A stretch of 64,000 nucleotides of DNA from PALSA-188 sp050746185 (GTDB taxonomy: Bacteria > Acidobacteriota > Terriglobia > Terriglobales > Acidobacteriaceae). A model generated the notes under the pieces. That model saw only the letters and a list, made by a program, of their open reading frames with translations. It was not told the origin of the DNA and ran no database searches. Positions 1 through 7,146 of the stretch are shown here, piece after piece; position 1 is the stretch's first letter; every line of letters begins with the position of its first letter. The DNA is taken from the NCBI GenBank assembly GCA_050746185.1, contig JBOGLA010000018.1, positions 74,816 to 138,815 of the forward strand, read 5' to 3'. The translations under genes and the position numbers were made by a program.

Positions 1-2234
1 TTCAAATAGAACTGGTAGCCGGCCAATAAGGGGTTCGGACTCGTGCCTAGACCTGGACTGGCGCCGGCGCACCCAGCAGGAACGCCGGCTGCGGTACAAA
101 TCTGGGTCCCACTCGCATTGGCGAAAACCGGTGCGTTGGCAGGATTATACAAATTGGGATAGAAGTTCGACTGCTGGTTGTTCGCTTCATATGTATGCGG
201 CAGTCCGTCCCATCGCAGCCCGAGATTTAGGGTCAACCGGCTGGTGGCGCGCCAATCATCCTGGATGTAAGCTGCCCAGGACTGGGCGTTCCACTGACGG
301 GTATCCTTTAGAGCATTCTCGCTGTAGCTGTTGGAAAATCCGAGAAGGAAATCGGCGAAGTCGTAGCCTGTGAAACTGCCGTTGAAACCAAAGTTCCCCT
401 GAGTGTCCACTTGCAGAGGTTGCGCCTTTTTGAACAGAGCAAAACTGCCTCCCATCTTGATCTGATGGGATCGCTTAGTCCAGGAAACGTCGTCTCGAAT
501 TTGGTAATCGTTCGCGGAGTTTATCCATGGAACCCAGTTGGCATCGAAAGTCGCCCCTGTCTTTCCGCCCAGTCCAATGACGGGAATAATGTTGGTCTTA
601 CCGTTGAAAATTCGGTTTGAGCTGTATCCAGAGGGAAGCTGGCTCAAGCCGATAGGAAGAATGTTGATGCGGTTGCCGTCATAGTTAAAGGACGCCTCGT
701 TGAGCAGCGTCGGACTGATCACATATGTCGTGTGAATGGTGGCGCTGTACGAGGGGTTCGCGAAAGTATCGCCGATCGTTGGCAAGTTATCGCCACTCCA
801 TCGGGTTGGGATGTCGGTCTGTAATATCTGCTCCGAAATCCAGTGTCCGAACACGGAGAATTTATCCGTGAACGTGTGATCAACCCGCACCAGTTCTTCT
901 TTTACGTTCGTGGGCGCGGGAGCCGATCCAATAAACGCATCGCCTGATGTTGGGGAGGGGTATATTCCTGCCTTCAACAGCAGTTGGGCATTAGGGTCCA
1001 GAAGATTCGTGGGAATCGTATTGTTCGTGAACGGCTGGCCAAATGTCAGGCCATCATTTATGAATCGCTGCTGCTCAGCGGGCGAAAGCTGCGAAGCTTG
1101 TGGAACCAGAACGTTAGTAAAGCCTTTGTTGAGAAGAGCCCCGCCGTTAAAGTTGATAGCATCGCTGAGGTTGCCGCCATAAGTGGTGGGGAACGGGACC
1201 ACGCGGTTCAAATTTCCGCCGGAAATCTGTTTGCGCCATTCCATATTGTAGAAGAAGAACGTTTTCGGACTGTCGCTGCGTTTGAATTCCACCGGGCCGC
1301 CCACGTTGAAGCCGAACACGTTAAACCGCAGCTCAGACACTTTATTCCGGGTGCCATTAGCGTTTTCCACCGGATTGAAATAGTTGCGCGCATCGAGCGC
1401 GTCATTGCGATCAAATTCCCACGCCGAGGCATGAAGCCGCTTTGTTCCGGATTTGAGGACCGTAGTAACACTGGCAGCAGAGGATGCTCCAAATTCGGCA
1501 CTGTAATTGGAAGTCAACTCACGGAACTCAGCAATAGCGTCCTCGGAAGGCATGACGATCGCGCCCGAACCGCCGCGGTCGGCAGCTTCGGCGCCGTCAA
1601 TTAAATAAAGGTTATGGGCCACCCGCTGGCCGTTGAAGCTGATGTTCTGATCACCGCCCATGGGAGTAGGAACCTGAGAGTCCGTCTGGAGGCTTGATGC
1701 TCCTGGGGTCAAGTTGGCCAACGAGTAAAGGCTTCGGCCGTTCGACTCGAGCTGGGTGACCTGCTGCCCGGTTATGACATCGCTCACTTCGCCGGAATCG
1801 GATTGTACTTTTATTGCCTCCGCCTCGACGGTGACGCTCTCCTGCGTTGAGCCGACCTGCATACTAAAATCAGCGCGGTAGCGATCGCCAACGTTCAGCA
1901 CCAGATCCTTCCGCTCCGCAACCTTAAAGCCAGGGGCTTCCGCCTTCAAACTGTAGTGGCCAACCTGGAGAGCAGGCAGCGTGTACTGGCCATCCTGGTT
2001 CGTCTTTGTACTGTAGAGCTGGCCAGTCTCTGTTTGCATGATCGTGATATCCACATTCGGGATCACGGAACCCGTGGGATCGGTAACTGTCCCTACAACG
2101 GTTGCTTCGGTTGTCCCTTGACTAAGGGCGAGAGAAGAGAAGCCTATAATTAGCACCACCAGGCTAGCCAGATAGAGAGCGCCGCGATGCGAAACAACAC
2201 GGCTGTTGCGGATGGCGAAGCATATAGATTTCAT
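1..2234 (-). CDS. TonB-dependent receptor with N-terminal carboxypeptidase-regulatory domain (3' end outside window)
   Basis: The minus-strand frame is open from the ATG at 2234 to the window edge, about 744 codons, so the C-terminus is missing. A GGAGG lies about 8 bases before the ATG. Residues 1-40 are basic then hydrophobic and end in ALSQG, a likely signal peptide. Residues 45-125 read like a CarboxypepD_reg domain (VVGTVTDPTGSVIPNV, then a YTLPAL and GHYSLKAEAPGF stretch). A plug-like region follows with the segments LYLIDGAEA and AEFRELTSNYSAEFGASSAA. Later sequence is rich in aromatic beta-strand segments such as WAAYIQDDWRATSRLTLNLG, as in an outer-membrane barrel. In this family, known from Acidobacteria and Bacteroidetes, the protein takes up large substrates, often sugars, with TonB energy. 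The substrate is unknown. Tandem LacI-type operators upstream suggest carbohydrate control. Confidence 0.9.
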   Translation of the reverse strand, partial: MKSICFAIRNSRVVSHRGALYLASLVVLIIGFSSLALSQGTTEATVVGTVTDPTGSVIPNVDITIMQTETGQLYSTKTNQDGQYTLPALQVGHYSLKAEAPGFKVAERKDLVLNVGDRYRADFSMQVGSTQESVTVEAEAIKVQSDSGEVSDVITGQQVTQLESNGRSLYSLANLTPGASSLQTDSQVPTPMGGDQNISFNGQRVAHNLYLIDGAEAADRGGSGAIVMPSEDAIAEFRELTSNYSAEFGASSAASVTTVLKSGTKRLHASAWEFDRNDALDARNYFNPVENANGTRNKVSELRFNVFGFNVGGPVEFKRSDSPKTFFFYNMEWRKQISGGNLNRVVPFPTTYGGNLSDAINFNGGALLNKGFTNVLVPQASQLSPAEQQRFINDGLTFGQPFTNNTIPTNLLDPNAQLLLKAGIYPSPTSGDAFIGSAPAPTNVKEELVRVDHTFTDKFSVFGHWISEQILQTDIPTRWSGDNLPTIGDTFANPSYSATIHTTYVISPTLLNEASFNYDGNRINILPIGLSQLPSGYSSNRIFNGKTNIIPVIGLGGKTGATFDANWVPWINSANDYQIRDDVSWTKRSHQIKMGGSFALFKKAQPLQVDTQGNFGFNGSFTGYDFADFLLGFSNSYSENALKDTRQWNAQSWAAYIQDDWRATSRLTLNLGLRWDGLPHTYEANNQQSNFYPNLYNPANAPVFANASGTQICTAAGVPAGCAGASPGLGTSPNPLLAGYQFYL

Positions 2235-2268
2235 GTTGCAGCCTCCAACGATTTCCATCGATCGAATT

Positions 2269-2291
2269 GGAAACGTTTTCGGAAACGTTTA
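2269..2291 (-). promoter_or_regulatory. Two tandem LacI-family-type operators
   Basis: AAACGTTT occurs twice, at 2271-2278 and 2283-2290, with centres 12 bp apart, inside the longer palindromic contexts GGAAACGTTTTC and GGAAACGTTTAC. A central CG flanked by A and T runs is the hallmark of LacI/GalR-family operators. The pair lies just downstream of the predicted start of transcription, where a bound repressor would block elongation. No LacI-type gene is in the window, so the regulator is not identified. Confidence 0.55.
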
Positions 2292-2300
2292 CGATGAGCT

Positions 2301-2329
2301 TTGTAGTCTTAGTCCGTGATCTTTGTCAA
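2301..2329 (-). promoter_or_regulatory. Sigma-70-type promoter of the TonB receptor gene
   Basis: Read on the minus strand there is a perfect TTGACA (2329-2324), a 17-base spacer, and CTACAA (2306-2301); TACAAA with an 18-base spacer is an alternative -10. The predicted transcript start is near 2294, about 60 bases before the receptor ATG and just ahead of the two palindromes at 2269-2291. Confidence 0.6.
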
Positions 2330-2561
2330 GCAAATTTTCAAAAAGGGTTGGTTGCTTGGTTACGCAAACGGGATCGGAGATCGCAAATTGGCCGTTGCGG
2401 GAGAGTACCCGAACGTCGGCAACTGGCAGCGTCTTTTGACTCCATAGTGGAGCCTCCCTTCCCGCGCAAAAGCAAAATAAGAGAGCGCGCGACCAAGCTA
2501 TATTTCCGGCCGAACGGATACTTGGCCCGGACAGAAGACTTCGGTATGCTTCCAACACTCC

Positions 2562-3254
2562 GTGAATCACTCTCCACAGATTCCCGACGACCCGATTGTC
2601 ATAGTCCGCGACCTGGTTAAGCAATTTGGTCCATTCGCAGCGCTCCGCGGGATAAATGAGGACTTCCAGCCCGGCAAGCTCTATGTCATCGTGGGCGACA
2701 ATGGCGCAGGAAAAACCACGCTGCTGCGCAGCCTGGCGGGCCTTGCGCGGCCAACACGGGGAACGATCTCGATGTTCGAAACCGCTGATCTGCGTTCCGT
2801 CTGCTGTCGTATCGGATACATGGCGCATCCGTCGCTGCTTTATGACGAGCTTTCCGGCATGGAAAATCTGCGTTATTTCGCCCGGCTATATGGGATTGAA
2901 GATGACAATCGAGCCGCAGAGGCGATCCGGAAAGTTCATCTCGACCCTTCGCTCGCGCGTCCGGTCGGGCAATATTCGCAAGGGATGCGGCAGAGGATGT
3001 CGCTTGCCAGAGCGCTTATAAACGATCCTGATGTCCTTTTGCTCGACGAGCCCTTTTCCAATGTTGACTCCCGGTCGGCCAGTGAGATGGTAGGGCTGTT
3101 GCGTTCGATGCGGGATGGCGGCAAGACGCTGTTTCTCGTGACCCATCAGGCATCTCTGCTCGATGGCGTGGCCGACGAATTTATCTTCATGGAAGCGGGG
3201 AAAATCTCGCGCCGCAGTCGTGATTTGCGATCGCATGAGGGTGCGCCCCGATGA
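2562..3254 (+). CDS. ccmA: CcmA, ATP-binding subunit of the cytochrome c haem exporter
   Basis: 230 residues. Walker A GDNGAGKTT lies at about residues 45-53, the ABC signature is YSQGMRQRMS, and Walker B is DVLLLDEPFSNVD. With CcmB and CcmC it drives transfer and release of haem for cytochrome c maturation on the inner membrane; the protein itself is cytoplasmic. Alone it could be any short ABC ATPase, but the next three genes (ccmB, ccmC, ccmD) fix the call. The start is a GTG; the nearest upstream ATG is out of frame. It overlaps ccmB by four bases (ATGA), so translation is probably coupled. Confidence 0.9.
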   Translation: MNHSPQIPDDPIVIVRDLVKQFGPFAALRGINEDFQPGKLYVIVGDNGAGKTTLLRSLAGLARPTRGTISMFETADLRSVCCRIGYMAHPSLLYDELSGMENLRYFARLYGIEDDNRAAEAIRKVHLDPSLARPVGQYSQGMRQRMSLARALINDPDVLLLDEPFSNVDSRSASEMVGLLRSMRDGGKTLFLVTHQASLLDGVADEFIFMEAGKISRRSRDLRSHEGAPR

Positions 3255-3925
3255 GCTTCGCCGCCATCACCTTGTCCACTCTTGCGAAGGACCTGCGTCT
3301 GGAATGGCGCTCCAAAGATTCCATCAATTCCATGCTGTTCTTCGCCCTGCTCGTGGTCGTGATCTTCAGCTTCTCCTTTGATCCAACTGCCGAAGAGTCG
3401 CGGCATATTGCGGGCGGGTTAATTTGGGTCGCGTTTCTTTTTGCCGCAGTGGTTGCGCTGAACCAGACATGGGCGCGGGAAATGCGCCATTCGGTTCTGG
3501 ACGCTTATCGCGTTTCTCCGGCGCCTGCGAATGGATTATTTCTTGCTAAAGCCTTCGGAAATTTTATTTTTGTGTGCGTGCTGGAAGCTCTTATGACTCC
3601 GCTGTTCACGGTGTTTTACAATCTGCGGCCTCTCGGGGCGGCGTGGCAGTTGGTTCCGCTGGCAATTCTCGGAACCTGGGCGCTGGTGGTGAATGGGACG
3701 TTTTTTGCCGCCATGTCTTTACACACGCGCAGCCGCGAAATCATGCTGCCGCTGCTGCTTTTCCCCATCGCCATTCCAGCATTGGTGGCCATGGTACAGG
3801 GCACCAACGCGATTTTAGGCGGGCAGGACTCCCCCAGATTCTGGATTGTTTTGCTGGTAACATACGATGTAGTGTTTACTGTTGCTTGCTTGGTATTGTT
3901 TGAAACTGTGTTGCACGCGGAATGA
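3251..3925 (+). CDS. ccmB: CcmB, haem exporter membrane subunit
   Basis: 224 residues with about six hydrophobic segments, the usual length for CcmB. The first cytoplasmic stretch (LAKDLRLEWRSKDSINSMLF) is typical of the family. It is the permease partner of CcmA in the complex that releases haem-loaded CcmE. It starts inside the ccmA stop (ATGA) and ends inside the ccmC start (ATGA), so the genes form one tightly coupled operon. Confidence 0.9.
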   Translation: MSFAAITLSTLAKDLRLEWRSKDSINSMLFFALLVVVIFSFSFDPTAEESRHIAGGLIWVAFLFAAVVALNQTWAREMRHSVLDAYRVSPAPANGLFLAKAFGNFIFVCVLEALMTPLFTVFYNLRPLGAAWQLVPLAILGTWALVVNGTFFAAMSLHTRSREIMLPLLLFPIAIPALVAMVQGTNAILGGQDSPRFWIVLLVTYDVVFTVACLVLFETVLHAE

Positions 3926-4611
3926 AAAAGGCATTTCCAATTCTTGCGATTTTGACGACAGCGCTGCTCGGCTACGCCTTCTATGAGGCCATGTTCGTTG
4001 CCCCGACCGATCAGTTGCAGGGGAACGTGTATCGCATCATTTATTACCACGTGCCCTCCGGATGGACGGCCTTCCTCTTTTTCTTCACCAATTTTGTCGC
4101 GTCAATCGTTTATCTGATTCGCCGCAACGCGAAGGCCGATGCGGTCGCGGTCGCCGCCGCCGAGGTTGGGGTAGTGTTCTGCACTGTGGTGCTGGTGACC
4201 GGGCCGCTCTGGGCACGCCCGGTCTGGGGCATCTGGTGGACGTGGGATATGCGGCTCACTTCGACGCTCGTTCTGTGGCTAATCTACGTCAGCTATTTGG
4301 TCTTGCGCCGCTTTTCCACGGGAGGCCAAACCCCCGTCCTTGCCGCTGCCCTGGCTGTATTTGGCGCGTTGGACATTCCGCTGGTGTACTTCTCGATATG
4401 GTATTTCAGAACTCAGCATCCACAGCCGGTCGTCGGAGGAGGCGGTTCGATTGACCCGCGCATGTGGCATGTCTGGCTGCTCAACTGGGCAGCATTTATT
4501 TGCCTAGGCCTTCTGGTGTTCTGGGCCCGCTATCGTTTGGAAATCCTGCACCGCGAAGTGGAAGAAACACGTTCTCTCGAAGCCATGCTCGAAACGCCGG
4601 GGATGCGATGA
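3922..4611 (+). CDS. ccmC: CcmC, haem-handling membrane protein
   Basis: 229 residues, six hydrophobic segments. The tryptophan-rich haem-binding motif GIWWTWDMRLTST is intact. Candidate haem-ligand histidines lie on either side, one in YYHVPSGW and one in MWHVW. This is the HHP family (CcmC/CcsA). CcmC places haem on CcmE in the System I pathway. It overlaps ccmB and ccmD by four bases each. CcsA of System II is the alternative, but the ccmA and ccmB neighbours favour CcmC. Confidence 0.92.
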   Translation: MKKAFPILAILTTALLGYAFYEAMFVAPTDQLQGNVYRIIYYHVPSGWTAFLFFFTNFVASIVYLIRRNAKADAVAVAAAEVGVVFCTVVLVTGPLWARPVWGIWWTWDMRLTSTLVLWLIYVSYLVLRRFSTGGQTPVLAAALAVFGALDIPLVYFSIWYFRTQHPQPVVGGGGSIDPRMWHVWLLNWAAFICLGLLVFWARYRLEILHREVEETRSLEAMLETPGMR

Positions 4612-4727
4612 ATTATCTCTACGCCGCCTACGCCGCCACCTGGATTATCCACCTGAGCTATATCGGCATTCTCACCATGAAGTACAAGCGGCTGAAGCGT
4701 GAAATGAGAGATTTGAAGAGCGCCTAG
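4608..4727 (+). CDS. ccmD: CcmD-like small membrane protein
   Basis: 39 residues: one membrane segment (AATWIIHLSYIGILTMKY) followed by a strongly basic tail. Its ATG overlaps the ccmC stop (ATGA). Size, topology and position match CcmD, which holds the CcmABC complex together. The longer frame that begins at 4464 lies inside ccmC and is not the gene. The operon ends here; ccmE, ccmF and ccmH are not adjacent. Confidence 0.8.
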   Translation: MNYLYAAYAATWIIHLSYIGILTMKYKRLKREMRDLKSA

Positions 4728-4736
4728 CAGGCTTCG

Positions 4737-4771
4737 AAGCTTGGCTCGGCATGGACAGCCGGGGGGGGGGC
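4737..4771. repeat. GC-rich palindromic repeat relic (copy of the 25127 and 63351 family)
   Basis: Contains CTCGGCATGGACAGCCGGG followed by a G run and GGCGGCC. The core CTCGGCAT(A/G)GACAGCCG recurs at about 25138 and 63349. This copy has lost the closing arm and runs into the RAYT fragment. Confidence 0.6.
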
Positions 4772-4789
4772 GGCCGAGTCTGTGTCGCA

Positions 4790-4920
4790 ACGGAATTACG
4801 CGTACGGAGAACCGGGCGTGACGGCTATCAATTCATGGGGACCAGCGACATTGAAAATCAAAGACAATCCAGCCTGAGTGCATCGGTTCCCCCCTTTGCA
4901 GAAAGCGCAAAGGTGGGCCA
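4790..4920 (+). pseudogene. Fragment of the 3' end of a REP-associated transposase gene plus its REP
   Basis: From GGAATTACGCGTACGGAGAA to the end of the REP (AAAGGTGGGCCA) this stretch repeats 6115-6242 almost base for base. In the copy at 6115 these bases encode the last 28 or so residues of the RAYT, its stop codon and its REP. Only the end is present here. It is read out of frame by the ORF that runs into the next gene. It marks an old insertion or recombination between REP elements. Confidence 0.85.
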
Positions 4921-5518
4921 CTCGTCGAAATGGCTGGCGTTACTGATTACGGTGTTGGTGCCGCTCTTTCTAGTGGGGCAATCGTCGGAGAGTGGTGGCT
5001 CGGAAGTCACGCCGGAGGAATATGCGATTTACTCCCGCTTGCTACAGCATTTTGACCTAGCTGGACGACCGCTGATCATAACCGCGCAAACATCGGTCGA
5101 TGACGACAAAGAAGTCCTTCGCAAGGACGTGCTCCGGCATCTGACGCGCGACTTTCCCGCGCCGTACGCCAAAACCCTAGCAAACTTCAAGGCAAAGAAT
5201 GCTCACTCCTTTCCGGTAGATCAAAAACTGCCCGGAATGAACTCCTACACACTCGTCCCTCCGGAGGAACTAGATAAGCTTTGGAACGGCTGCAAGACAG
5301 GCGAGACTTGCGGTTGGGATTTGTTTTACAACAAGTATCCCGACTCGTCTGGAATCGTCAACGTGTCACGTGTAGGCTTCAGTCCGAGCGGAGACGACGC
5401 TTTGGTTTATCTAGGGCATCGGAGCCACTGGAAAGCTGGCACCGGCTACCTCGTACTCCTGCATAAGAACAATGGCGACTGGGCCGTGGTGAAATCTGTG
5501 GTTGTTTGGATGTCTTGA
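4913..5518 (+). CDS. Exported hypothetical protein whose 5' end is fused to a RAYT/REP fragment
   Basis: The frame is open from 4751, but everything before about 4915 is out-of-frame RAYT and REP sequence, so the true start is probably the GTG at 4913 or was lost. Residues after this point start with a signal-like hydrophobic run (KWLALLITVLVPLFLVG), then a soluble domain of about 180 residues. Landmarks are EEYAIYSRLL near the start, a WNGCKTGETCGW segment with two cysteines, and VSRVGFSPSGDDALVYLGH near the end, ending in VVWMS. The ending resembles small secreted proteins in which a beta-sheet core is followed by a GDWAVV strand. Function is not recognised. The mature region looks intact, so the gene may still work if it has a start. 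Confidence 0.55.
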   Translation: MGHSSKWLALLITVLVPLFLVGQSSESGGSEVTPEEYAIYSRLLQHFDLAGRPLIITAQTSVDDDKEVLRKDVLRHLTRDFPAPYAKTLANFKAKNAHSFPVDQKLPGMNSYTLVPPEELDKLWNGCKTGETCGWDLFYNKYPDSSGIVNVSRVGFSPSGDDALVYLGHRSHWKAGTGYLVLLHKNNGDWAVVKSVVVWMS

Positions 5519-5573
5519 AACCCACGAAGCTGCTCCTCACTTTCGCTTAAATCATATTCGACTTCGCGGGTGG

Positions 5574-5602
5574 CCCACCTTTGCGTTTTTTGCAAAGGTG
5601 GG
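5574..5602. repeat. REP hairpin upstream of the RAYT gene
   Basis: Perfect 11-bp inverted repeat: CCCACCTTTGC (5574-5584), loop of 7 bases, GCAAAGGTGGG (5592-5602). Same family as the hairpins at 4889, 6212, 44181 and 52811. Its place 60 bases before the transposase matches the usual RAYT-REP layout. Confidence 0.8.
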
Positions 5603-5659
5603 GAACGGGAAAGTTCAGTCATCACATTCTTTTGACTTCTGAGGTGCTACAGTGCGTTG

Positions 5660-6200
5660 GTGTCAAGCCATCCGAAACGCTACTACGGAAGCGGCAATCT
5701 GCATTTCATCACTTGCAGCTGCTACCATCGGCAGCAGGCGGCGTCGTGATCTTTTCCTAAAGAAACTTGAAGAAGTACGCCAGCGGTACGATTTCGTGAT
5801 CGTGGGATACGTGGTCATGCCCGAGCACATTCACTTACTCATCGGCGAGCCCGAAAAGGGGAATCCCTCAAAAGTAATGCAGGCGATCAAGCAAGGATTC
5901 GCGCGCGTGGTGTTGAAGCAGATACGCAAGCGCAGAAGGGTTGCGCAGGGCGAGCTGTTTGCGAGAGATGGTGAACAGGTTTGGCAGCGTCGGTTTTACG
6001 ATTTCAACGTCTGGACGGCGCGCAAGCGAATCGAGAAGTTGCGCTATATGCATCGTAATCCGGTGAAGCGCGGTCTGGTGATCGAACCAGAACAATGGAC
6101 GTGGAGCAGTTTTCGGAATTACGCGTACGGAGAACCGGGAGAGGTAACTATCAATCAATGGGGACCAGCGACATTGAAAATCAAAGACGATGCAGCCTGA
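5660..6200 (+). pseudogene. REP-associated tyrosine transposase (RAYT, Y1/HUH family), frameshifted
   Basis: The main part (about 5742-6200) encodes an IS200-like Y1 transposase domain: the HUH motif appears as PEHIHLLI, and the C-terminal helix with the likely catalytic tyrosine as LRYMHRNPVKRGLV. The conserved N-terminal block (RYYGSGNLHFITCSCYHRQ) is also there, but in another frame that starts at GTG 5660 and stops at TGA 5747. An indel of about one base (net) near 5735-5746 separates the two. A 182-residue reading from 5652 has a nonsense N-terminus in place of this block. RAYT proteins cut and move REP hairpins; matching hairpins flank this gene at 5574 and 6212. It is probably inactive unless programmed frameshifting occurs. 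Confidence 0.8.
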
Positions 6201-6211
6201 GTGCATCGGTT

Positions 6212-6240
6212 CCCACCTTTGTAGAAAGCGCAAAGGCGGG
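6212..6240. repeat. REP hairpin downstream of the RAYT gene
   Basis: CCCACCTTTG (6212-6221) pairs imperfectly with CAAAGGCGGG (6231-6240). The copy at 4889-4917 has the same TAGAAAGCG/CAGAAAGCG type loop, unlike the T-rich loop of the 5574 copy. It begins 12 bases after the RAYT stop codon. Confidence 0.75.
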
Positions 6241-6348
6241 CCATGCCCCCAGCCCTCACATCCCATCTTAAAATCAAGTATAAAGTGAGTTGCAACACAG
6301 ACTCAGTCGCCCCTACGCGAGACGTTGTGGGGGCGGCTGGATTGCTCG

Positions 6349-7080
6349 TCAAACCCCGGCTTTGGCCGCGTTCCTTGCACTGCCGGACTCTGATTCGGGT
6401 ACTGCGTCGAGGTTGCTCTCGGAGGCCAGCCACTCCAAGAGTCTTTTTCGCGATTGCGCAGGCATATCCAAAAATCGAATTCCGACTCCCCCGAAGGTGT
6501 CCTGCCAAACGATTTCAGCCTTGGCTTTGAGTAAATCATTTGACGCGGGAAGAACGCATTCGAAATCCAAACGCGCTGAGGCAGGCAGCGGGTTTCCGGA
6601 TCGGATGGCGGCTCCAGAATCGCTCAAATCTTCAACGGAGACGGGCCGGTTAACAAATTTTCCATAACTCACTTTTGCTTCGAAATCCACTCGCACGCGT
6701 TTGAACCCGCCACGTCTTTCCTGTGCCATCAGATTGCGAACCGCGCGCAGGCCGTGGCGGACGCGCTCCAGTGAAAGCGGCTTGTAAAGCACGATCTGGG
6801 TTCCGCCCTGGAAAACGGCGCCGACGCTCGAGCGACCTTCGGCGAGGATTATACGAACTGACTTTCGGCATGTTGGCAGGCCGCGGGCCGCCTCCAGCAG
6901 AATGGTCGAGCCATCCATTTCGTCATCTGCGACAATGGCGTCAAACTTTTTAGCGCCGAGTCTCCCAATCGCAGCCTCATGATCGGTACACACAACGACC
7001 TCGACTCCGAGGTCTTTGAATACACGTGTAACGGTTCGAATAATTGCTTCTTCGCCACAAAACAGCATTGCCGCAAGCAT
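6349..7080 (-). CDS. PilZ-domain protein with a degenerate receiver-like N-terminus
   Basis: 243 residues. Residues 1-125 fold like a CheY receiver (FDAIVADDEMDGS as strand 3, IVLYKPLSLERVRHGL as the conserved lysine strand and last helix), but the usual N-terminal acidic pair is replaced by CGEE. The aspartate at the phosphorylation site may be present. Residues 130-225 form a PilZ-like domain (KRVRVDFEAKVSYG, then VEDLSDSGAAIRS and GIRFLDM). PilZ domains often bind cyclic di-GMP, but the RxxxR motif is weak here. It is transcribed alone. The start at 7080 could be four codons later. Confidence 0.7.
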   Translation of the reverse strand: MLAAMLFCGEEAIIRTVTRVFKDLGVEVVVCTDHEAAIGRLGAKKFDAIVADDEMDGSTILLEAARGLPTCRKSVRIILAEGRSSVGAVFQGGTQIVLYKPLSLERVRHGLRAVRNLMAQERRGGFKRVRVDFEAKVSYGKFVNRPVSVEDLSDSGAAIRSGNPLPASARLDFECVLPASNDLLKAKAEIVWQDTFGGVGIRFLDMPAQSRKRLLEWLASESNLDAVPESESGSARNAAKAGV

Positions 7081-7146
7081 AAAGCGATGCTAAAAACATT
7101 GGGTTTCATGGGCAAGTTACTGAAGTTCCGGCGTTGCGGCGGGAGA

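Noticed and set aside
984..1604. 206-codon plus-strand frame
   Set aside because: It is antisense to the TonB receptor gene, which has a signal peptide, ribosome site and family motifs; this frame has none.
2289..2828. 179-codon minus frame
   Set aside because: Overlaps the ccmA coding region and the receptor promoter; no motif or start signal.
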